From Dendrolimus kikuchii (taxonomy: Eukaryota; Arthropoda; Insecta; Lepidoptera; Lasiocampidae), in assembly GCA_019925095.2 (NCBI GenBank), contig CM034401.1, positions 3,565,838-3,629,837 of the forward strand: a stretch of 64,000 nt of DNA. Reading direction: 5' to 3'. The notes under the pieces are model-generated. The model had not been told where the DNA came from. It saw only the letters and a list, made by a program, of their open reading frames with translations, and ran no database searches. The position numbers and the translations under genes are program-made. How positions within the stretch are numbered: the stretch's first letter is position 1; the number at the start of each line of letters is the position of its first letter. Positions 1 to 10,290 of the stretch are shown here, one piece after another.

Positions 1-1178
1 ACGTATGTTACCCACTACATAAGCGTTACTTACTTAGTATGAGAATACATGTTATGCTGTCTATGCTTTATATTTTAAATCATTCTTCTATATATATAGT
101 AATAAAATGTGAACTTTGTCTGAAAGCTTGGCTTATATAAACTCCTAAAGGGCGCAATGAATTTTAATGAAAAATCTTCAGAAAAAACAGTAGTTTAAGT
201 TAAACTTTCATGTGTATTTCATTTCCATATATTTCACGTTTTAGAAGGTATGAATACAAAGGCCAAGTTCTGCAAGAACAAAATTGCAGGTAGTACAGCT
301 AGTTTATAAAAAATGCCATAGACAAAATGCTAAAAATCTCACGACCACTTCAACACATTCGTGACTTTGCAGAAACAGATCTAAAAATCAAATACAGGGG
401 GTGTAAATAAAAATGTATTAAGGGAATGAAATCTGGTTCGTTTCACTTACAAGAGCGTTTCGAATTGCAAATTTTTGATAAAAAAAAAGCACAGACAACA
501 CTTAAAAGTCAGAAGCGGCTGTGCCAGATAAACAAGTGCTGCTTATGCAAGATCACGAATGTAATTGCTCCCTTGTCTGCCACGACACTTCAAACCAGAG
601 TGAGATAGATAGATATAAAGCGCACGAGTTAAAAAGAGACAACGAATCTAAATCAACACAGCCGTAAGCGACAAAAATGATTGATCACCAGCCGTCTTCC
701 ACTGAGCTCTATTTAATCACTTTATTCCGTTTGTGTACGAATAATTTTGTATTTGTGTAATTTGTACACGGAATTGGGATAACATGCCCATCTTATCCAT
801 CGCTAAGGAAGCCGGGTTTCATATCCGGAGCCTTTCCGGAGCTTACGCACAAACCCGATTTTGATGTTATCACATGTCATGGCGCCGTTTGTTTTCATTT
901 ACATTAAGGCAGATTAGAGCCTGCTTTAACTGGGGGTTAATAAATTTTAGATCAAATAATGCTTCGAATGTTGTAAATCTAATAATAGCATCCCATAAAT
1001 GTACCACTGCTAGGCGCATGAAATGGAGTACTTCATGATCATGAAATGGGGTATTCTCCATGCTTGCTCAAGGCGAATTGACAGATTTTACTTTTCAGCT
1101 ATCTCGATTTTTCGGTTTGTTTTTCATATTTTTTCTATACACAGTATTATGTATGTAGGTATATCCATTATATTAATA

Positions 1179-1514
1179 CTAGTGGTCGCTCGTGGTCGAA
1201 ATTCGACCATAATAATTAATATCAAAGACTATACTTCTATAATCACAGATTTCGCCTACAAGGCTACAGTGTTAATTTGACTTTAACAATAAACAAAAGA
1301 GTATATATGCGTGTGTGTGTCAAATACATGGTAGGATGTGTAATGTTTTTTTTTATTGATTTAATGTATTCTTTATGCTTAATTTAAAAAAAATATTAGC
1401 ATTGGTCGCTTCTTCTCTATATAAACTATAAGTGTGCGAAATTTCCTACTCCTCCGTAAGCGCAAATTTCGTAAAAAGGGGTACAAAGTTTTTGCTTCAC
1501 GTATTATATATAGA
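1179..1514 (-). mobile_element. Helitron-like non-autonomous element, family Hel-1
   Basis: Read on the minus strand it starts TCTATATATAATACGTGAAG and ends with a hairpin (ggtcgaa / ttcgacc) about 11 bases before a terminal CTAG. Host bases are A before and T after, the A^T target of Helitrons. No TIRs or target duplication. Copies at 5130-5462 and 35853-36218 share the whole length. No coding capacity. It resembles lepidopteran non-autonomous Helitrons of the Lep1 type; the exact family is not checked. Confidence 0.7.
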
Positions 1515-1588
1515 TAATCTATATTCTAAGCAGTGATAGCCTTCGACTGAATTTCTTTCTTTTTTCTATTTAGACTCGTTAAAAATAC

Positions 1589-2097
1589 TGTTACAACCTG
1601 GGCGCCGACAAAGACCAATTCCACGTACAGATCTGTGGAAGCACATTTTATTACCTGCCAGCATTTGAACTAATCGTAATTCTTTTATGATCGTCTTCTT
1701 TTGTTTACTTAATGTGGAGCACAGCGTATTGGCATTAGACAGGTGTTACGGATTATGAGTACAAGCTAATTCTAGGAAATTATGTCGACGCTTGCCGGGC
1801 ATATTGGTATTTGTGAGGTATAAAACCAGGGCCCGATGGAGAGAGGGCAATGGTTTTCGTGAGCAGTTGAGCGAGAACGACGATCAAGGCGACACGTGTG
1901 TACATTCGTCAATCTACTAGTGACGGACTTTGCGCGTTTTATTGAATTACGACCTTTTGCATTACGTTTGGATTTGTTGTGTTCGGTTATATATTTAACT
2001 GTGTTATACGTGTTTGTATAGTTCTAATAAACTCTTTAATAATTGGAACGGCATTTTAATTCGAGTCCCGCAACTCGTTTGTTACGAGTACTACAAA
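1589..2097 (+). mobile_element. Solo LTR of a retrotransposon
   Basis: Begins TGTTACAACC after atac (1585-1588). It carries a TATA box (tataaaa, 1819-1825) and a poly(A) signal (aataaa, 2026-2031). It is homologous along its length to the better-bounded solo LTR at 52280-52732, sharing ttatacgtgtttgtatag and the region after aataaa. The 3' end is altered (expected TAACA is not intact), so the right boundary is approximate. No internal gag-pol region adjoins it. Confidence 0.65.
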
Positions 2098-2383
2098 AAA
2101 ATGTAATTTCCACAACCGCATTCTAAATTCGAATATGAATAAAGCTTTCTATGATTATGAAACCATTTATAACTCTTTTTTATAACGAGCCTAATACTTC
2201 CTATAACAATTAATATTAAAAAGGTCAGAGTATAACATATATACTATTTGTATTATTTTGTGTTCCCCTCTTCAGTGATTGAGTTTGGTTCCGGCGTCAA
2301 TTGATCCATTCAACGGAATAACAACGTAAAGCAACGTCCACAATTAATTTATTTTAAGTGATAAATAGCGTTAATATACTCAC

Positions 2384-2523
2384 CGCTCATGTGTCCGTTC
2401 TCGTAGGGCGAATACTCCCCGTTGTCGAGGCGGTGTTTCTTGAAGGGATGTCCCGCGAACTGGGTGGCAGCGAGAGAAAGGCCCACTCCTGAAGCGCGCT
2501 TCGGTGGTCGGCCCGGTCTGGAG
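2384..2523 (-). CDS. dac: Internal coding exon of dachshund (partial gene)
   Basis: On the minus strand a 140-bp open block is bounded by an acceptor (intron ends ...tgtccgcag before 2523) and a perfect donor gtgagt (2383-2378). It begins with one base finishing a split codon, then reads 46 codons starting SRPGRPPKR and ending LDNGEYSPYENGHMS, with one base left over, so both junctions are phase-split. SRPGRPPKR is the basic stretch that follows the Ski/Sno/Dac DNA-binding domain in Dachshund proteins, and the Asn/Tyr-rich end also fits insect Dac. Dachshund is a nuclear transcriptional cofactor of the eye, leg and nervous-system network. GC content is far above the flanks. The exon is 46 residues of a protein of many hundred residues; the DNA-binding exon should lie upstream, beyond 64000. 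A second AG six bases inside (ctccag) is a possible alternative acceptor. Family assignment is from memory of the motif, not an alignment. Confidence 0.78.
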
Positions 2524-3218
2524 CTGCGGACATAGTAGCACGTTACTGCCGTTTATGACCTTCCACTTATTTTACAAATAGGGGGATGCTTAACATTATT
2601 TCCTTTACCTAATATTAATATTGCTTTATAAAAATTTAGGAGGTTTAAATGACTAATTTTGTTATATTAACAAGTGACAAATCGTATTGCGTGCCTGCCT
2701 AAACTTCATATGCGTTTAATAGGCATTTATATCATCTTCTGAACCCGGCAACGTATCGGTCCAGTAACATATGGTCCCTTCGCCTCTACGGAAGCTTTCG
2801 ATGTGCGCAGACAACCAAGCACTTACCCATTTTTTTTTATTTTTGCTATATTGTATATTAACTAACTAAACTAACTTCGTTGGCTCAAGGGCCCAAAGTG
2901 AGTCTTGGCCTCCGAAACAAGAGCACGCCGCTTTCCACTGTCCTGCACAGGGTCTTGATATTTGTGGGCTTGAAACTACTTTGTATCTTAATACATATGT
3001 AGATATGTTTAGGGATGTTCCAACTAGGTGGAGGAGCGAGATGGAATGCTCTCTTACAGCGAGGCTAGTGTTGCTCTTCGCAGGCCTAGGCCCATCTATT
3101 ATTGTTGGAAATTTGTATATATTCTTTGTACGTATCAGGAATTGTTTGCGACCTTAATTATTGCACAGCGCCATCGATTGACTTGTAAGTATTCCACTAC
3201 ATATCTAATACACAAAAT
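2524..3218. other. Intron sequence without clear features
   Basis: AT-rich DNA upstream of the dac exon. A degenerate dispersed repeat with 'ggctcaagggcccaaagtg' and 'ttgtgggcttgaaact' lies at about 2880-2975 and shares its last part with 50308-50400. No coding signal seen. Confidence 0.35.
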
Positions 3219-3230
3219 GTAAAATTATTA

Positions 3231-3395
3231 CATACATACATACATAACTTCACGCCAGTTCCCTTGCGGGGTAGGCACGAGTAACAGAGCGCCATTTAGG
3301 CCCATTCTTACACACCTCACTTGCTTCTTTGACATTCATAACTCTTGTCATGCACGCTCGTCTGTTCTTAAGGCTCCTGACATCACCCTCCGCTA
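3231..3395 (-). mobile_element. LINE-B fragment (5'-truncated) with target duplication
   Basis: Minus-strand copy of the last ~165 bp of LINE-B, ending in the catacatacata tail. It is bracketed by the 12-bp duplication gtaaaattatta at 3219-3230 and 3396-3407. It covers only the C-terminal codons (VLAEGDVRS... to ARELA in other copies). Confidence 0.85.
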
Positions 3396-4843
3396 GTAAA
3401 ATTATTATCAGTATATATGCAGAAATTAATGTTTAATATATACGAACATGAACACATATGTAGGTATTATAAATAGTTTTCTGTACTTTTTCTCCATATA
3501 GACTTTATGTCAAGTCTCACGCTCCTGTGATTGACACTTCTTAGTGCGCACAATATACTACAAAGTTGTCTATTCATTATATTAAAATTAAAAAGACTAA
3601 TAAACAGAGTTAAAATAATAAATTAAAGAAAGAGCCATCTCTTATTAATTAAAAACAATTTGTAATCTGTTATACATTGTTACTGTACCTCTCGACGAAT
3701 AAATCAAGTTACGGGGGTAACTCTGCAGATTTATTTTTATTTATTATTTCACTTCCCCCAAGATTTAATACCGTAAGATGTCGGCCGCAGTTTCCACAAT
3801 TTCACGCTTATTGTTTTCCCATCCGTGATTTACGAGCGCGTAATAGACAACAGTATTTCTCGGACGCAATAAACTTTGTCACCTAAATCTCGACCCTTAA
3901 GCCCAGCGTGGCATCTTCCAAAACTAAACTATATTGTCTATGTTTGAAATTGATATAGGTTCAATTGAGTTTTGATATAAAGTACAACTTTACATCAAAA
4001 CTTGAAACCGGTTTTAATTTAACCGCTTTCTAAAGGTCAGAATCGGTTTTCGTTAATACTTCGTTCAGAGTGTACCTAAACGTCAGAAAGAGTGTTACGT
4101 AAATGTGCATCAACCGGTTTATTCCGTGAGAATTAGTTTATCTATATGCTAACTGTTTCTAATATAAATATGTGATTGCATGCGACAAAAAGCAAGGCTT
4201 GCAATCAGTTTAAATTTAATCGCTTTTAATGGGTTATAACCGGTTTTCGTGAACTATTTCGTTCAGAATGTAAACGTCAAAAAGAGTGTTAAGTAAATAT
4301 GCATCAACCGGTCTATTCCGTGATAATTAGTTTATCTATATGTCAACTGTTTCTAATATAAATATGTTATTGTATGCGACAAAAGCAAGGCTTGCAATCA
4401 GTTTAGAATTAACCGCTTTCAATCGGTTATAACCGGTTTTAGTCAACTTTTTCGTTCAGAATGTAAACGTTAAAAAGAGTGTTATGTAAATCTGCATCAA
4501 CCGGTTTACTCCGTGAGAATTAGTTTATTTATATGCCTACTGTTTCTAATATAAAATATGTGTTTGTTTCCAACCGAAATTTCTATACCATATGGCTACA
4601 CTTTGAAACCGATTTATTTAACAACACTCTTACTGCTTAAAACCGTTTAATTGAGTTTAAAGGTAGAATAAAACCGAAATCAAAAGCTCTTATGTACTTA
4701 GACTATAAATTAAAACCGAAAAAAGCTTGGAAGCCGACAAAAGAAGTAGAACCGGTTATAATCCAAAAAAGAAACGAACCGAATAAATTAAAAGCGAAAA
4801 GAAAAGTTATTATATACTTACAGCCTTATTCATATGGAGCTAT

Positions 4844-4894
4844 AGTAAGTTTGTAGACTTCTTTAAGAACTTTAAAGAAGTCTACAAACTTACT
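4844..4894. repeat. Perfect 23-bp inverted repeat (hairpin)
   Basis: Arms 4844-4866 and 4872-4894 are perfect reverse complements (arm starts agtaagtttgtagacttc) around a 5-base loop. A weaker match continues outward (ttcatat on both sides). Confidence 0.9.
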
Positions 4895-4942
4895 CTAACT
4901 GAATATGAAAAAGATCGTTAGACTTTAGCGTAAAACCGAAAA

Positions 4943-5017
4943 AAGCTTGGAAACTGAAAAAAGAAGTAGAACAATTAAGAACAACCGGTTCTACTTCTTT
5001 TTTCGGTTTACAAGCTT
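4943..5017. repeat. 30-bp inverted repeat with two mismatches (hairpin)
   Basis: Arms 4943-4972 and 4988-5017 pair over 30 bases with two mismatches and a 15-base loop. The arm runs aagcttg...gaagtagaac. It sits 48 bp from the hairpin at 4844-4894. Confidence 0.88.
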
Positions 5018-5129
5018 TACTTTACATATTCATTGGAATCACCTCTCATCACTATCCCACAGCCTGTACATAATATTGTTACGAGTTAGCGGTAAACATG
5101 TTATTTTAACGCATGTTTTTTTATATTAA

Positions 5130-5462
5130 CTAGTGGTCGCCCGTGATCGAAATTCGATCATAATAATTAACCTCCAAAACTATACTTCTGTAATCACAAA
5201 TTTCGGCAAGGCTTCACTGTTAATTTGCCTTGAACAATAAACAAAAGAGTATACATGCGTGTGCGTGTCAAATACATGGCAGTGTGTGTAATGATTTTTT
5301 TTATTGACTTAATGTATTTTTTAGGGATATTTTTTTTAAATATCAGCATTCGTCGCTTCTTCTCTATATTAACTATAAGTGTGCGAAATTTCATACTTCT
5401 CCGTCCGCGCATTTTTTGTAAAAATGGGTACAAAGTTTTTGCTTCACGTATTAATATATAGA
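5130..5462 (-). mobile_element. Helitron-like element, family Hel-1
   Basis: Same family as 1179-1514. The terminal CTAG is at 5130-5133 with host A before it. A hairpin (gatcgaa / ttcgatc) lies just inside, and the far end is TC (minus strand) at 5462-5461 next to host T. Neither strand carries a real gene: the open frames here are by-products. Confidence 0.7.
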
Positions 5463-5499
5463 TAAATGTCAAAAATTATTGTGAAGTTGCGGCTACATC

Positions 5500-5692
5500 T
5501 ACGATAGTGTTATAGATATAGAACATTTCACGCACGATATGGCAATGAGTTTAGAGCATTATTTGAGATGCGACGTTATTAATAACATTAAATATTGACA
5601 GATAACGTAGTATATACACTAATGTGGCTATTCGTTAATGCTAAATTTTTAACACTAACGCAGATGAAGCCCCAGCATAACATGTGTTCGTA
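5500..5692. repeat. MITE-like repeat, family H
   Basis: Shares gatgcgac.ttattaa, gac.ttaaatattgacagataac, tatacact.atgtggctattcg and the end aacactaacgcagatg with copies at 18055-18240, 20175-20375 and 39026-39214. The last has 16-bp TIRs. Confidence 0.6.
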
Positions 5693-6084
5693 TCTATAAT
5701 ATAGGTGTCAAAGAACAAGATCAATTACAGAGGCGACTAATCCCAGCACATTACAACTAGTGAGGCCAACTAGATGGCGCACCATGCGCGTACAAGTTCA
5801 GCAATTATCGGGGGAGCGATGCTGTTATCATAGTATCGGCTTACGCAGAAACTGACTCTTGCCTATTTATTTTTATGTCAGCAACCGTCATTATGAGACA
5901 CTCCATTAGCTTGGATTGCGGTTGGTCTCGTTTTGGGTTACGCTATAGGGGGCGATTGTGTTCTATACTTTCATATTTTTGTTTTATTTGTCCAACACTC
6001 GCGTCGAAGATGAAGTGGAAATATCTAAATGTAAAAATTAAACTTTAGGATGTTTGTGTAGGCAACGCTCGAATTTAATGGTTC
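5693..6084. other. Intron, no assigned feature
   Basis: More GC-balanced than its surroundings (about 5760-5960), but no frame, splice pattern or repeat match is visible to me. Confidence 0.3.
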
Positions 6085-6096
6085 ACCTGTTTTAGA

Positions 6097-6286
6097 TTTT
6101 AGATCAAATTGATCGTGTACTAGCGGAGGGTGATGTCAGGAGCCTTAAGAACAGACGAGCGTGCATGACAAGAGTTATGAATGTCAAAGAAGCAAGTGAG
6201 GTGTGTAAGAATGGGCCTAAATGGCGCTCTGTTGTTCGTGCCTACCCCGCAAGGGAACTGGCGTGAAGTTATGTATGTATGTATGT
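6097..6286 (+). mobile_element. LINE-B fragment with target duplication
   Basis: 5'-truncated near the palindrome gatcaaattgatc, ending in the atgtatgtatgtatgta tail. The 12-bp duplication acctgttttaga occurs at 6085-6096 and 6287-6298. Codes for the C-terminal part, with GPKW where other copies have KPKW. Confidence 0.85.
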
Positions 6287-6429
6287 ACCTGTTTTAGAGA
6301 ACATTGCATTATAACCAGTGTCACGTGACGTCAGCAATCTAGATCTTAGGCAGAACCAATTAGATAAACTTGAGCGACTTCAAAATTTCTGTATACGCTT
6401 CATATTTGGCTTACGCAAATATTATCACA

Positions 6430-6660
6430 CTAGCTGTGCCCGCGACATCGTCCGCGTGGAATTTGTTTTCAAAACCCCCCCATTTTGAAACATTCTTCAT
6501 TGGTGCTCCGATCCTGTTGGTCTTGGTGTGATGATATATAGCCTATAGCCTTCTTCGATAAATGGGCTATCTAACACAGAAAGATTTTTTTAAATCGGAC
6601 CAGTAGTTCCTGAGATTAGCACGTTCAATGAAACAAACAAACTCTTCAGCTTTATATATT
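6430..6660 (-). mobile_element. Helitron-like element, family Hel-2
   Basis: Minus strand ends ...cgcggacgatgtcgcgggcacagCTAG, next to host T. Inside are ccgatttaaaaaaatctttc and tttgtttgtttcattg motifs typical of a very common lepidopteran Helitron-type repeat. The 5' (TC) end at about 6660 is degraded, and repeat A follows directly. Confidence 0.55.
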
Positions 6661-6662
6661 TA

Positions 6663-6842
6663 TTTTTTATTACATGAGTTCAGCCGGTAGGCAGACGGCC
6701 CATTTGATAAAAAGCGGTTACTATCGCCTATGGACATTTGCCACACCAAAGGTGCTACAAATGCGCTGCTGCTCTCTTAAGGGAGACTGGAACCTGGTCA
6801 CTAATGCCGGAACACAACTCAAGGTTGTTATGGCGACATGTT
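6663..6842 (-). mobile_element. Repeat A, truncated copy
   Basis: Starts with the T-rich complement of the A tail and then runs through the conserved body to gttgttatggcgacatg, where it breaks off. A 17-bp imperfect tandem copy (ttgttatgacgac) follows at 6840-6857. Reads antisense to the tail. Confidence 0.75.
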
Positions 6843-6929
6843 GTTATGACGACTGTTATGGTGGACAATCCGACTTCGCCATCATGCTCATGTTTTGTTT
6901 CTTCTTTAAAACGTACTATTTGATCCTAG

Positions 6930-7127
6930 GACCCCGTCTTATATTAAAGAACGTTTTCAGTTCTTTCAGAGTGATTCGTGATCTTTCCCGGGAGTGGTTT
7001 GAAGTTTCCACTAAAACGATAGATTACATTATTTTTTTAAATGTTGTGTCCCGGGAACCCACCCGCAGGGTTTTCATTTTTATGTGTGTTCGTGTCAAGC
7101 GTGGATGAAGTCGCGGGCATATCCTAG
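6930..7127 (+). mobile_element. Helitron-like 3' end
   Basis: The terminus gtggatgaagtcgcgggcat..CTAG|T (CTAG 7124-7127) matches the Helitron 3' ends at 37213 and 57390. The internal part, with cccgggagtgg and tgtcccgggaaccc, is degenerate and its left edge unclear. Confidence 0.5.
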
Positions 7128-7185
7128 TTTTATACATTTTTTTATTGCATTCAAATAAAAAAAATGCATATATGCAAATTATAAA

Positions 7186-7632
7186 TCTATATATATATAT
7201 ATAAATCAATTACTGTTCGTTAGTCTCGCTAAAACTCGAAAACGGCTGGACTGATTTGGCTAATTTTGGTTTTAAATTATTCATGGAAGTCCAGGGAAGG
7301 TTTGAAAGTTGAGTAAATATGAAAAAGGCGCTTGAAATATAGTAAAAACAACAATTTCGCTTTCCCTTAGAAACTATTCGTGCCTGTCAAACATTTGATG
7401 TTCGTCCCGTCGTTTAGAAATCAATTAAATTTAAAAGTCGTTCAGAAATCAAATTAAATTTAAAAGTGAAGTTTTTTTTTCATTGTTTTGGTTTTGAATG
7501 TCAAACGTTTGATGTTCGTTCCGGTTAAGTTTTGACCACATTTTTTACTAACGTTGAAACATTCTGCAATTATCATTCAGCTTTTTTATTTATTGATTCT
7601 GGAGGCGGTACGAAGTTTGCCGGGTCAGCTAG
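7186..7632 (+). mobile_element. Helitron-like element, family Hel-3
   Basis: Starts A|TCTATATATATATATATAA, then caattactgttcgttagtctcgctaaaactcg, and ends gtttgccgggtcagCTAG|T at 7629-7632. The A^T context is intact. A diverged relative of the 5' half is at 15224-15475. Contains two partial copies of a ctgtcaaacatttgatgttcgt motif (7384, 7498). Non-coding. Confidence 0.7.
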
Positions 7633-8403
7633 TTGTATAATAAAAAAAGGAAAGCTTTTGAGTTAACGCCTGTATTATTTCACTTCTCATAAAATGTTCA
7701 TACCGGGGTCTTATATGGAAATGAATTCTCAATGAGTATGTATACTCGAAAAACTAAATCAATATAATAAATACTTATTGGTGGCACAAGTGGAACGAAA
7801 AAGAACTAAACAAAACCGCTTTGGCGACGAAATCGAATATTGAAAGTGTCGAGGGATTCCGATAAGAGAGCACGTGCCGCTCCCTTGCCACCACTTAGGC
7901 AGTGCTCGTAATCTGAATACCGCAAAAGCTCACTACGATAAACCGCCATTAAAAAGCGTTCGATTTATTACTGAACGATTTCCGAACGATTTATACGACC
8001 AATGCGCGACTCCAAAGAGCAACGTCAGTAGAGGGTATCTTTCGAACGTGATAAAGCACACAATGTATTATGTACCTAATTTAAAAATGTTGTTATAAAC
8101 GCACATACACACAAAACCACACGCACTCATAGTTTTAGGTTAATTAATTAATAAATCAATTATATTTAAGTTTCTATAATAAAATTGTGTTGGGTGCCGC
8201 GATACAGACCTAGAGTCTAGTGCAGCAACCGCCGCCAAAAAATTTGTAGCCTTAATTTTAACTACTATATAAGTTTTAGATATAATTATATAAGGCCTAG
8301 AAATAAGTTTATATAAATAAATGAATTTGATTTTGAAACATATTCAGAAAGCCGTTTTTTTTTACTAGACGTTTAGCTGATATATGATATATATATATAT
8401 TTT
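7633..8403. other. Intron, no assigned feature
   Basis: AT-rich. A somewhat GC-richer block at about 7860-8060 has no convincing frame or splice sites. An (AT)n run precedes the repeat A copy at 8404. Confidence 0.3.
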
Positions 8404-8716
8404 TATCCGTGCAGGAACGGAGAAAGAATACAATTTCCTGCGGCCAGGCGGCCTGTCGTAAGAGGCGACTAAACAACCCACAGCCAGGTGGTAGGGCATT
8501 TGCCCGACTGGATAGCTACCACCCCTGGTCTTGAGCATGCCGCCATAACAACTTTGAGCTGTGTTCCGGCATTAGTGACCAGGTTCCAGACTCACTTAAG
8601 AGAGCAGCAGTGCATTTGTAGCACCTTTGGTGTTGCAAATCTCCATAGGCGATGGTAACCGCTTTCCATCCAGTGGGCCGTCTGCCTGTCTGCTGAACTC
8701 CTGCAATAAAAAAAAA
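8404..8716 (+). mobile_element. Repeat A, near full-length copy
   Basis: Runs from atccgtgcaggaacggag to ctcctgcaataaaaaaaaa. Constant 5' start, ~315 bp length and an A-rich 3' end point to a SINE-like or LINE-tail retroelement moved by another element's machinery. Conserved blocks are gtcgtaagaggcgac, gccaggtggtagggca, gttccggcattagtgacc and cgatggtaaccgctttcc. No tRNA-type box A/B pair is obvious. The complement of its tail (tttttttttattgcag|gag) looks like a splice acceptor in the dac direction. Confidence 0.8.
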
Positions 8717-8847
8717 GCTGAAATGAAATCAAAATTTATTTGCATATGACATGGTTGGTGCATACAAATTATACAGGTTTTAATATAAGTCCACATGCCA
8801 TTACCCATAGAGCGTACAAATATTACGCTGCTTTTTAGTTTTGGCCT

Positions 8848-8960
8848 TTTTTTTAGTATCCGTGATCACGGAAGTTAAAGATAAGTGTCAATGAGTAATG
8901 TTAAATTTATTGTTTAACCTGCCGCACTTAAAACCGTTAAAACGTAATTTACTTATGTAC
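8848..8960 (+). repeat. MITE-like repeat, family I (partial)
   Basis: Contains ccgtgatcacgga, agtgtcaatgagtaatgtta and cttaaaaccgttaaaacgt, shared with 29775-29985, 35690-35852 and 44985-45140. Confidence 0.6.
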
Positions 8961-9384
8961 TAGTCGCGAACACTTAAGAAAATACTAAAATAAAAGCCTT
9001 TGAATTGGAATGCATTCTTAAATCTTTACAATTTATGATTCTTTGTTAATCTACGTAAAAATAACTAATATCAAAGAACTTGCCCATCTAAGTTAACACT
9101 CTTAGAATTCCAACCCTAGTGTAACATACACCGCGTATAGTTTTGCTTTTTGTATATTTGCCTGGCAATATTCATCACTCACCGACCGTGTCACAGATCA
9201 AATAGCACCCACAAAGGAGTCCCCAGATATTTCTGACAGATATAACCTTGATAGATAGTTTTGCAAACATCACAAATCCTGATATATTGGCTCTGAGGAA
9301 GATGGCAATGATGACGACACGTAAAAGAAAGCTTTTGTCAACTGTTTTGCTTGCATTCGCGAGTCTATGGTACTTATAACTAAT
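8961..9384. other. Intron, no assigned feature
   Basis: AT-rich unique sequence; nothing coding recognised. Confidence 0.3.
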
Positions 9385-9396
9385 ACTAATAGTAAT

Positions 9397-9650
9397 ACTA
9401 AACAGATATACAATGCAAAAGTGGATGGATGCAGAAGTCGTGGAAGGCCACGACACAACTTACATGATCAAATTGATCGTGTACTAGCAAAAGGTGATGT
9501 CAGGAGCCTTAAGAACAGACGAGCGTGCATGACAAGAGCTATGAATGTCAAAGAAGCAAGTGAGGTGTGTAAGAATAAGCCTAAATGGCGCTCTGTTGTT
9601 CGTGCCTATCCTGCAAGGGAACTGGCGTGAAGTTATGTATGTATGTATGT
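9397..9650 (+). mobile_element. LINE-B fragment with target duplication
   Basis: Begins at actaaacagatata and ends in gaagttatgtatgtatgtatgt. The 12-bp duplication actaatagtaat lies at 9385-9396 and 9651-9662. Encodes KQIYNAKVDGCRSRGRPRHN... to AYPARELA*, the C-terminal end of a reverse-transcriptase ORF. The start point is almost the same as in the copy at 37769. Confidence 0.88.
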
Positions 9651-9904
9651 ACTAATAGTAATTAAACCTATAAGTACTTATAAGGTCTCATAAGCCTTTT
9701 GGAAAAATCGTATGTGTAACTTTGTATGTAACACCCATTTTTTTCCATAAATATTGGGATTATTTAGATGAAATTTAATTTGAGTGTGTGTGTGTGTTGC
9801 TATACAGTGCTGTAGTAAGGTAAAAAGCGAAAAAATAAAGACTAGCTAAGAGTTGCAAAAATAACGTGACCATGGTTGTGATGAATGTCGCCAGTTAGAT
9901 CTGT

Positions 9905-10290
9905 GACCTAAAAAGAGATAAACACATAAAATTCAACCTTATTTAATTCGAAATAAAACACATTTCTCTTTACCCTTAGTATTAATTTTCAATTTAAATA
10001 AAACTTAAAAGCTTTCAAATGAATTTTAGCTCTATCTGTGTATAATACTTCAGGCAGCTATTCTTTTATACGTAGATAAAAGGAAATTGTGCGTAACGAT
10101 GCATTGAATTTTCAACTTTATTCTAGTGATTTAAAGTATAATTTAGATTGATTTTATTTATTTAACATCAACATATTAGTGTTGACATTTGTAGACTACT
10201 AATATTAATAAAAATTAGAGAAGAATTATCCGTGAATGTATTCTTCGAAGTTTCGCTTATACTGCGTGTGAACACACACATTTATACATA
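9905..10290 (+). repeat. Dispersed repeat, family K
   Basis: About 385 bp shared with 15972-16315: aaaaagagataaacacataa, tttctctttac, tcttttatacgtagat, taaaagttagagaagaatta(t) and ctgaagttt. A third copy, opposite strand, is split by the LTR at 52280. AT-rich, no ORF, ends not defined; probably a non-autonomous DNA element. Confidence 0.65.

Larger units (their letters stand above)
1..2383 (-). other. dac intron downstream of the exon (partial)
   Basis: Inferred from the donor site at 2378-2383. The stretch 1-1178 is AT-rich with no repeat family I recognise; at 1017-1062 there is a short imperfect duplication/palindrome (atgaaatggagtacttc and atgaaatggggtattc). A Helitron-like element (1179-1514) and a solo LTR (1589-2097) fill most of the rest. 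No exon-like block is visible. Confidence 0.6.
3940..5020. repeat. Composite array with AACCGGTT motifs: tandem repeats plus hairpins
   Basis: Three tandem units start near 4011, 4208 and 4401 (period 197 then 193 bp). Each carries tcgttcagaatgtaaacgt, catcaaccggt, tccgtga.aattagttta and ctgtttctaatataaat. The third unit decays after 4560. Downstream a second motif, aaaaccgaaaaaagcttgga, occurs at 4712 and 4932, 220 bp apart. Many aaccggtt palindromes are scattered through it. No long ORF. I do not recognise the family; it may be one non-autonomous element or a local satellite. Confidence 0.7.

Noticed and set aside
4011..4570. CRISPR array
   Set aside because: Repeat units are ~195 bp, imperfect and directly tandem with no spacers; setting is eukaryotic.
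5194..5472. Overlapping open frames on both strands
   Set aside because: They lie entirely in a Helitron-like element repeated at 1179 and 35853, where the frames are not kept.
6674..7108. 144-codon plus-strand ORF
   Set aside because: Spans a repeat A fragment and a Helitron-like end; chance open frame.
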